Source: Nitratireductor mangrovi (GTDB lineage: Bacteria > Pseudomonadota > Alphaproteobacteria > Rhizobiales > Rhizobiaceae). From it: a stretch of DNA of 64,000 nucleotides. Location: NCBI RefSeq assembly GCF_007922615.2, contig NZ_CP042301.2:558001-622000 (forward strand), written 5' to 3'. Position numbers and translations under genes: made by a program. The notes under the pieces were generated by a model. That model was not told where the DNA came from, ran no database searches, and saw only the letters and a program-made list of their open reading frames with translations. Numbering within the stretch: the first letter of the stretch is position 1; the number at the start of each line of letters is the position of its first letter. Positions 57,768 through 64,000 of this stretch are shown piece after piece.

Positions 57768-60185
57768 TCATCCGGCAGCGGCGCCCGGCGTCCAGTCGGC
57801 GCGGCCGCTGCCAAAGGCACCGGCGACCTTGCGTAGCAGCTTCCGCGCCGGCGAAGCTGACGCGACGGACGATGGGTCGCCGTCCTTGGGCGCGGAGGAT
57901 ACTCCCGCTGTGCTGCCGCCCGACAATTTGAACTGTCCGAGCAAGGTGTTGAGAGCGGCGGCTTCGCCTGCCAGCCCGTGACTCGCGGCCGTCGATTGCT
58001 CGACCATGGCGGCGTTCTGCTGGGCGCTCCGACCCATCTGGCTGACGGCGCTGTTGATCTCCTCCAGACCGGTCGCCTGTTCACGCGCCGCCGCCACGAT
58101 GGCACTGACGTGTTCGTTGATCTCCTGCACCTCGCCGATGATCTCCCGCAGCGCCTTGCCTGTGGCATCGACGAGTTCCACCCCGGCCTCCACTTGCTGA
58201 CCGGAATTGGTGATCAGCGTCTTGATCTCCTTGGCCGCTTCCGCGGATCTTTGCGCCAGTTGCCGTACCTCCTGGGCGACGACTGCGAAGCCCTTGCCAG
58301 CCTCGCCGGCACGCGCCGCTTCCACGCCGGCGTTGAGCGCCAGCAGGTTGGTCTGGAACGCGATATCGTCGATCAGGCCGATGATGTTGCCGATCTCTCG
58401 CGAGGACGTTTCGATCGTGCCCATCGCCTCCACCGTGCGGATCACGACCTCGCCAGAGCTTTCCGCCTTCTCCCGGGTCCGCGACACCAGCTTGCCGGCC
58501 TCCTCGGCCCGCTGGCTGGAGTTGCGCACCGTCGCGGTCAGTTGCTCGACCGCCGCGGCGGTCTGCTCCACCGAAGCGGCCTGCATCTCGGTCCGCTTGG
58601 CGAGATCGTCCGCCGCCGTGCGGATCTCTTCCGAACCGCCATGAATGGCGCGCGCATTCTCGCCGACGGCGCGAAGAGCTTCCTCCAGCTTTGCCGCCGA
58701 CTCGTTGAAGTCGGTGCGCAGCTTGTCGAGCGCCGGCGCGAACGGTGTCTCGATCCGGTTGCTGACGTCACCCCGGGCCAGGCCGCTCAGGCAGGTTCCG
58801 AGCGCGGTAATGGCATCCTGGATGGCGCGCGCTTCCTTTTCCTTCTCCAGCTCGCGCTCACGCCGTTCCTGTTCGGTCAGCTTGCGGCCCTCTTCGGCAT
58901 CCGCTTCGAGCTGCATCTTCTGAAGCCCCGCATCGCGGAACACCAGTACGGCTCGCGCCATCTCGCCTATTTCGTCGCGGCGTCCCGTCGAGGGGACAGT
59001 CACGTCGAGATCGCCGTCGGCGAGCCGCGACATGACGGCCGTCAGGCGCTGGATCGGCCCGGTGACGCGCATGACAACGATCCACAGAGCGATGCCGGCC
59101 ATCAGCACGGTCAACGAGAGGACAGCGATGCTGATCAGCAAGCCCTGCTGACCGGCGTCGGCATCCCGAGTGGTATATGCAGCCGCGGTTGCGCTGATGG
59201 TTTCGGACAGGGCAAGCAATGTGTCGATGGCGCGCGTTGCCGCGCTGATCCACTCGTCCGCCGATAGCGGGTAGGCCGAACCTCCGGCTCCGGCGCGGTA
59301 GACGTCCTGCCTCAGGGTCTCGAATGTGCCGAAGAATTCTTCCCGCACGGTCTCGAGAGCGTGCACGACGTCGGGGCTGGCGAAATCCCGCGCGGCATAA
59401 GCCTCCACGGTGGCCCTTGCCTGCTCCAGCCGGCCACGCAGTTCGGCGAGACTCGCGCGCTGGTCCGAACTGATCGGCGTTCCGCCCGCAATGACAGCGC
59501 CGATCGCAGCGCGCTCACGGCCTGAATATTCGCTCATCACCCACACAGCCTGCTTGACTTCCTGCAACAGCAGCGAGCGAGCAAGCGCGTTGTTCGGAAT
59601 GATCTGGGATGCGATGCGCAGATCCTGCGAGGACATGATCAGTGCCGTCATCGTCGGCACCCAGCGGGCAACCACGGCTGGGTCGCGCTGGGTAAGGCTC
59701 TTGGCCAGTTCCCCATCGACATCGGCGCGAAGGGCGGTGACCGCTTTCATGTCGGCGCGAACCTTCTCGAGGAGCGTATCGCGACCCTCGAAGCGCGGAC
59801 CGCCTTCCACCCTTTCCAGTGCTCCCAGCAGGGCAGCATCCGCCTTTTCGCGCAGGCCCTTGATGCGTGTGAGGACCTTTGCATCGGCCTTCGCCGCGCC
59901 TTGAAGGGCGGCATTCGTATTGCCGCGCTCCGCGGCCCACGCACCGGCACTGGTCAGGAAAAGGTCAGCGGTTGCGTTGTTCGCCTGCATCTGCCTGGCG
60001 CCGTTCATGCCGGTCCAGGCGCCGACGAGATTGTCGATCGCAAAAGCCGCCAGCCCCAGGGTCAAAAGCGAGAACAGCACAAGGAGGCTCGTCCTCACGC
60101 CAACCGACGAAAAGCGCGCTCTCCTCGATGAGCCGCCGCCAGCCGTCGCGGCAGCGTCACCGCGAACGTTGTGTTCTGTCGTCAT
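57768..60185 (-). CDS. Methyl-accepting chemotaxis protein with NIT-like sensor region
   Basis: An 805-residue transmembrane chemoreceptor. Membrane helices at about 28-50 and 348-372 flank a 300-residue helical periplasmic domain containing AWAAERGNTNAAL, reminiscent of the nitrate/nitrite-sensing (NIT) module. After it come HAMP (about 373-425), a charged coiled coil, a second HAMP-like stretch, and the MCP signalling domain whose hairpin tip is IDDIAFQTNLLALNAGVEAARAGEAGKGFAVVAQEVRQLA. No C-terminal NWETF-type CheR/CheB tether. Start ATG 60185 behind GGGGGA. Ligand is unknown. Confidence 0.9.
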   Translation of the reverse strand: MTTEHNVRGDAAATAGGGSSRRARFSSVGVRTSLLVLFSLLTLGLAAFAIDNLVGAWTGMNGARQMQANNATADLFLTSAGAWAAERGNTNAALQGAAKADAKVLTRIKGLREKADAALLGALERVEGGPRFEGRDTLLEKVRADMKAVTALRADVDGELAKSLTQRDPAVVARWVPTMTALIMSSQDLRIASQIIPNNALARSLLLQEVKQAVWVMSEYSGRERAAIGAVIAGGTPISSDQRASLAELRGRLEQARATVEAYAARDFASPDVVHALETVREEFFGTFETLRQDVYRAGAGGSAYPLSADEWISAATRAIDTLLALSETISATAAAYTTRDADAGQQGLLISIAVLSLTVLMAGIALWIVVMRVTGPIQRLTAVMSRLADGDLDVTVPSTGRRDEIGEMARAVLVFRDAGLQKMQLEADAEEGRKLTEQERRERELEKEKEARAIQDAITALGTCLSGLARGDVSNRIETPFAPALDKLRTDFNESAAKLEEALRAVGENARAIHGGSEEIRTAADDLAKRTEMQAASVEQTAAAVEQLTATVRNSSQRAEEAGKLVSRTREKAESSGEVVIRTVEAMGTIETSSREIGNIIGLIDDIAFQTNLLALNAGVEAARAGEAGKGFAVVAQEVRQLAQRSAEAAKEIKTLITNSGQQVEAGVELVDATGKALREIIGEVQEINEHVSAIVAAAREQATGLEEINSAVSQMGRSAQQNAAMVEQSTAASHGLAGEAAALNTLLGQFKLSGGSTAGVSSAPKDGDPSSVASASPARKLLRKVAGAFGSGRADWTPGAAAG

Positions 60186-60594
60186 CTGAATGTCCCCCAC
60201 GCCGGGAATGCCGCTCGCATGGGGCCTCGGGGCGCCCGGCGCGCCTCGGGGTCGCGAAAGCCAGGCTAACCCCGCCTCGGCAGGGCACCGACACCGCCCC
60301 CTTCAAATCCCCGGGCTGCATCGGCATCGCCTGGTCACTCCCTCGGGAGAGTGATTCACCCAAAGTATGACGGCTTCGTTGACGTATGATTAACCCACTG
60401 CGGGGTGGTGCGCGCCGGCAGTGAGGTCGGCACTACTCGGTTCGTCGCATTCGGATTTGATACCGGTGATCGCCGACAGCCGATCCGGCATGCTTTGTGC
60501 GTTGGCGCGACGGCGTCTTGTGCTTGTTTTTCGCCGCCGTTCGGAGTATGCAGCCGGCCAATTCCGACACAATCGAACCTGAAAGGGGCATTGC
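60186..60594. other. Intergenic region between the chemoreceptor and rpoZ
   Basis: About 400 bases with promoters for both divergent genes. A hairpin TCACTC/GAGTGA (about 60335-60355) lies near the middle, on the minus-strand leader of the chemoreceptor. I looked for riboswitch cores here (c-di-GMP, glycine) and saw none. No gene supported. Confidence 0.4.
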
Positions 60595-60999
60595 ATGGCC
60601 CGCGTCACCGTTGAAGACTGCATTGACAAGGTCGAGAACCGTTTCGAACTGGTGCTCCTGTCCGGCCACCGCGCCCGCCAGATCTCCCAGGGCATGCCGA
60701 TCACCGTCGATCGCGACAACGACAAGAACCCGGTCGTCGCGCTGCGCGAGATCGCCGACGAGACGCTTTCGCCGGGCGACCTGAAGGAAGACCTGATCCA
60801 TTCGCTGCAGAAGCATGTCGAGGTCGACGAGCCGGAGGCCGACGAGCCCGAGGCGATCGAGCAGGGCGACGCCGTCGCCGCCGTGGCCGAGACCGGGGCG
60901 GACGACGACGAGCCGGTCTCCTTCGACCGCATGAGCGAGGAGGAGCTTCTGGCCGGCATCGAGGGCCTGGTTCCGCCGGAAAAGAGCGACGACTACTGA
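60595..60999 (+). CDS. rpoZ: RNA polymerase omega subunit
   Basis: A 134-residue omega subunit. [31 protein letters not shown] at the N-terminus and [11 protein letters not shown] are the conserved omega motifs that hold the beta-prime C-terminus. The acidic C-terminal tail of about 70 residues ([13 protein letters not shown]) is typical of Rhizobiales. Omega with ppGpp forms binding site 1 in many proteobacteria, and the downstream rsh gene makes ppGpp. AAAGGGG precedes the ATG. Confidence 0.97.
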   Translation: MARVTVEDCIDKVENRFELVLLSGHRARQISQGMPITVDRDNDKNPVVALREIADETLSPGDLKEDLIHSLQKHVEVDEPEADEPEAIEQGDAVAAVAETGADDDEPVSFDRMSEEELLAGIEGLVPPEKSDDY

Positions 61000-61111
61000 G
61001 CCGGCTCGCCTCCTGCTTAGTCGCCACTACCACGGCGGCCGAATTTTTCTTATCTAGGGCATGCGCCGTGACTGTCGCGGCGCATGTTTCGTTTGAGGAG
61101 GCGGCCATTCG

Positions 61112-63355
61112 ATGATGCGCCAGTATGAGCTTGTCGAGCGCGTGCAGCGCTACAAGCCTGACGTGAACGAGGCGCTTCTCAACAAGGCCTATGTCTACGC
61201 CATGCAGAAGCATGGCCATCAGAAGCGGGCATCGGGCGACCCGTATTTTTCGCATCCGCTGGAAGTGGCCGCGATCCTCGTCGACATGCATCTCGACGAA
61301 TCGACCATCGCCGTTGCGCTGCTGCATGACACGATCGAGGACACCACCGCCACGCGCCAGGAGATCGACGAGCTCTTCGGCAAGGACATGGGCAAGCTCG
61401 TCGACGGCCTGACCAAGCTCAAGAAGCTCGACCTCGTCTCCAAGAAGGCGGAGCAGGCGGAGAATTTGCGCAAGCTGCTGCTGGCGATCTCCGAGGACGT
61501 GCGTGTGCTCCTGGTCAAGCTCGCCGACCGGCTGCACAACATGCGCACGCTCGACCACGTGCCCGAGGCCAAGCGGCTGCGCATCGCCGAGGAGACGATG
61601 GACATCTACGCCCCGCTGGCCGGCCGCATGGGCATGCAGGACATGCGCGAGGAGCTGGAGGAACTCGCCTTCCGCCACATCAATCCGGGCGGCTACCGCG
61701 CGGTGACCGAGCGCCTGACGGAGATGTTCGAGCGCAATCGCGGCGTCATCGGCGAGATCGAATCCGCGCTCAACGCGCTGTTTCCGAAATACGGGGTCAA
61801 CGCCAGGGTCAAGAGCCGCCAGAAGAAGCCGTGGTCGGTGTTCCGCAAGATGGAAACCAAGGCGCTCTCCTTCGAGCAGCTCTCCGACATCTTCGGCTTT
61901 CGCGTGCTCGTCGATACGGTCGAGGATTGCTATCAGGCTTTGTGCGCCATCCACACCAGCTGGTCGATGGTGCCGGGCCGGTTCAAGGATTACATCTCCA
62001 CACCGAAGCAGAACGACTACCGCTCCATCCACACGACCATCGTCGGGCCGTCGCGGCAGCGCGTGGAACTGCAGATACGCACCTTCGAGATGCACAGGGT
62101 CGCCGAATACGGCGTCGCCGCGCATTCGATCTACAAGGACCTCGGCACCAAGCCGAACGGCGCTGGCCATGCGATCTCCAAGGAAACCAATGCCTACGCC
62201 TGGCTGCGGCGTACGATCGAGTCGCTGTCGGAAGGCGACAATCCGGAGGAGTTCCTCGAAAACACCCGGCTGGAGATGTTCCAGGACCAGGTGTTCTGCT
62301 TCACGCCCAAGGGCAAGCTGATCGCGCTGCCGCGCGGCGCCACGCCGATCGACTTCGCCTATGCCGTCCACACCGACATCGGCGACACCTGCGTCGGCGC
62401 CAAGGTCAACGGCCGCATCATGCCGCTGATGACCGAACTGAAAAACGGCGACGAGGTCGAGATCGTGCGTTCCAAGGCGCAGGTGCCGCCGGCGGCCTGG
62501 GAACAGGTGGTGGTGACCGGCAAGGCGCGTTCGGCAATCCGCCGCGCCACCCGCGCTGCGATCCGCAAGCAATATTCCGGGCTCGGCACCCGCATCCTGG
62601 AGCGCGCCTTCGAGCGTGCCGGCCACGACTATTCGCGCGACCTCCTGAAGCCGGTGCTGCACCGGCTGGCGCGCAAGGATGTCGAGGACGTGATCGCTGC
62701 GGTCGGCCGCGGCGAACTTTCCTCGCCCGACGTGCTGCGCGCCGTCTTTCCCGACTACAAGGACGAGCGCGTCACCGCCGTCGTGCCCAAGGCGCGCGAG
62801 GAGGGCTGGTTCAACCTCAGGAACGCCGCCGGGATGCTGTTCCGGGTTCCCGGCCGCTCCTCGAAGAAGGGCGAGGTGCCGAAGCGCGAGAAGAAAAGCG
62901 GCGGCGGCGCGCTGCCGATCCGGGGCGTTGCCGGCGACCTGCCGGTGCGTTTCGCGCCAGAGGGCGCGGTGCCGGGCGACCGCATCGTCGGTATCATGCA
63001 GCCCGGTTCCGGCATCACCATCTACCCGATCCAGTCGCCGTCATTGACCGCCTTCGACGACCAGCCCGAACGCTGGATCGACGTGCGCTGGGACATCGAG
63101 GAAGGCAACAAGGAGCGCTTTCCGGCGCGCATTTCCGTGACCGCCATCAACGAGCCCGGCTCGCTTGCGGAAATCGCGCAGGTGATCGCGTCGAACGATG
63201 CCAACATTCACACGCTCTCCATGGTGCGCACCGCGCCCGACTTCACCGAGATGGGTTTCGACCTCGAGGTATGGGACCTGAAGCATCTCAACCGCCTGCT
63301 TGGACAACTTCGCGACACGCCTTCGGTGAGCGAGGCGCACCGCGTCAACGGCTGA
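61112..63355 (+). CDS. rsh: Bifunctional (p)ppGpp synthetase/hydrolase
   Basis: A 747-residue RelA/SpoT homologue. Domains in order: HD hydrolase (about 30-190, with KRASGDPYFSHPLEVAAIL and LLHDTIEDT holding the metal His/Asp), synthetase (about 235-350, RVKSRQKKPWSVFRKM), TGS (about 390-455, TPKGKLIALPRGATPIDFAYAVH), a helical/zinc-less middle region, and a C-terminal ACT/RRM domain (about 670-745, VTAINEPGSLAEIAQVIASND). Both active sites appear intact, so it is the single Rsh of alphaproteobacteria controlling the stringent response. GAGGAGG precedes ATG 61112; ATG 61115 is an alternative. Confidence 0.96.
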   Translation: MMRQYELVERVQRYKPDVNEALLNKAYVYAMQKHGHQKRASGDPYFSHPLEVAAILVDMHLDESTIAVALLHDTIEDTTATRQEIDELFGKDMGKLVDGLTKLKKLDLVSKKAEQAENLRKLLLAISEDVRVLLVKLADRLHNMRTLDHVPEAKRLRIAEETMDIYAPLAGRMGMQDMREELEELAFRHINPGGYRAVTERLTEMFERNRGVIGEIESALNALFPKYGVNARVKSRQKKPWSVFRKMETKALSFEQLSDIFGFRVLVDTVEDCYQALCAIHTSWSMVPGRFKDYISTPKQNDYRSIHTTIVGPSRQRVELQIRTFEMHRVAEYGVAAHSIYKDLGTKPNGAGHAISKETNAYAWLRRTIESLSEGDNPEEFLENTRLEMFQDQVFCFTPKGKLIALPRGATPIDFAYAVHTDIGDTCVGAKVNGRIMPLMTELKNGDEVEIVRSKAQVPPAAWEQVVVTGKARSAIRRATRAAIRKQYSGLGTRILERAFERAGHDYSRDLLKPVLHRLARKDVEDVIAAVGRGELSSPDVLRAVFPDYKDERVTAVVPKAREEGWFNLRNAAGMLFRVPGRSSKKGEVPKREKKSGGGALPIRGVAGDLPVRFAPEGAVPGDRIVGIMQPGSGITIYPIQSPSLTAFDDQPERWIDVRWDIEEGNKERFPARISVTAINEPGSLAEIAQVIASNDANIHTLSMVRTAPDFTEMGFDLEVWDLKHLNRLLGQLRDTPSVSEAHRVNG

Positions 63356-63533
63356 TTGCAAGGCCGGCCAACCGCCCCGCTTTCGCCCTTAGTCCGTGTT
63401 GGCGGCGCCACATTGCGCGGCTATATGTTTGTTAAGCGGGCAGTGGGATAGTTGCGCAGCCGCTTTTGCGGGGGCAGGGCGGCGGGCGCGGATGGCTTTT
63501 CTGATTCCCGCAAGGACCGAGGTAACGAGCGAC

Positions 63534-64000
63534 GATGCTGTTTCGGCGCAGAAAGCCGGCAGATGTTTGGGAGCGGACGCGTACGCTGTTCTGGCCGCGC
63601 CGTTCGTTCTGGCGTTCGGCGCAATACTACGCCAAGCGCGTGCTGCGGCTGACGGCAACGCCGCATGCGATCGCGGCAGGCATCGCCGCCGGCGTCTTCG
63701 TTTCCTTCCTGCCCTTCCTGGGCTTCCATTTCATTTTGGCCGCCGTGCTTGCCTGGGTTCTGGCCGGCAATCTGATCGCCTCCGCCATCGGCACGGCAAT
63801 CGGCAATCCGCTCACCTTTCCGCTGATCTGGGGATCGACCTACAAGCTCGGCTGCTTCATCCTCGGCAGCCATGACGCATCCGACGGCATCCATTTCGGC
63901 CGCCTGCTGGGCCATTTCGAGTTCTGGCAGCTCTGGGATCCGGTGCTGAAGCCGATGGTCGCCGGCGCCATTCCGATCGGCATGGCCTTCGCCCTCGGCT
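63534..64000 (+). CDS. DUF2062 membrane protein (cut by right edge)
   Basis: The first 155 residues of a DUF2062 protein; the gene continues beyond the window. After a basic N-terminus (MLFRRRKPADVWERTRTLFWPRRSFWRSAQYYAKR) come the family blocks ATPHAIAAGIAAGVFVSFLPFLGFHFILAA and GNPLTFPLIWGSTYKLG with two or three membrane helices. The function is not known. In Rhizobiales a DUF2062 gene often lies between rsh and acpS-lepB-rnc-era, which would be expected to the right. Confidence 0.88.

Noticed and set aside
60186..60363. 68-codon minus-strand frame and a possible riboswitch in the chemoreceptor leader
   Set aside because: The peptide has no recognisable features and overlaps the chemoreceptor start; no known riboswitch core is visible, only a simple hairpin.
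1..64000. CRISPR arrays, IS elements, rRNA genes
   Set aside because: No regularly spaced short repeats, transposase genes with terminal repeats, or rRNA sequence were seen; the RTX gene repeats are coding.

Overview
The window comes from a high-GC alphaproteobacterium of the order Rhizobiales, most likely the Mesorhizobium/Phyllobacteriaceae side. The reasons are three Omp2-type porins (two of them an inverted pair like Brucella omp2a/omp2b), a bifunctional Rsh next to rpoZ, a sitABCD-type metal importer behind two Mur-like boxes, many class III cyclases, and the order slt/dapA/smpB, UDG/NYN, rpoZ/rsh/DUF2062. No species can be named from the sequence alone.

Layout. 1-3913 (minus): a translationally coupled cassette of an amino-acid-type adenylation enzyme, an MBOAT membrane acyltransferase and a carrier protein, followed by the N-terminus of an MFS exporter; it resembles dltABC. 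4142-7753 (plus): a PcfJ-like protein and a fusion of a trypsin-like protease with a DNA/RNA non-specific nuclease, the latter behind a perfect TGTGA-N6-TCACA site. 7891-11044 (minus): a membrane adenylate cyclase, then isovaleryl-CoA dehydrogenase with its coupled TetR regulator. 11477-12610: two Rnk-like proteins. 12684-15133 (minus): a HisC-like aminotransferase and a porin. 15650-19836: Mur-like boxes and sitABCD. 19879-26723 (minus): a serine hydrolase, a 1140-residue CHRD/RTX secreted protein, and a class II aldolase coupled to a gamma-butyrobetaine-hydroxylase-like dioxygenase, with a divergent LysR gene. 27751-28677: a lone, AT-richer tyrosine recombinase. 28886-32185: two nearly identical divergent porin genes with tRNA-Ser(GCT) between them. 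32293-37073: alpha/beta hydrolase, slt, dapA and smpB.

37099-56124 is mostly accessory transport and regulation lying between smpB and the UDG/NYN pair. It holds an NMT1/THI5-type ABC importer, a GcvA-like LysR, a DUF1127 protein, an EamA exporter divergent from a MocR-type regulator, a TetR/YciI pair, a polar amino acid ABC importer linked to a class IV aminotransferase-like protein and a FadR-type GntR regulator, a cyclase-TPR protein and an RND efflux pair. 56289-64000 returns to core genes: family 5 uracil-DNA glycosylase, NYN protein, a chemoreceptor, rpoZ, rsh and a DUF2062 protein cut by the right edge.

Several regulator/target pairs can be read from the DNA: a 30-bp palindrome before the amino acid ABC operon (GntR), a 26-bp palindrome between eamA and mocR, two tandem 16-bp palindromes before tetR/yciI, and two 7-7-7 boxes before sitA. 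The items most worth a second look are the dlt-like cassette, the protease-nuclease fusion with its CRP-like site, the class IV aminotransferase with Arg where the PLP lysine is expected, and the inverted porin pair.
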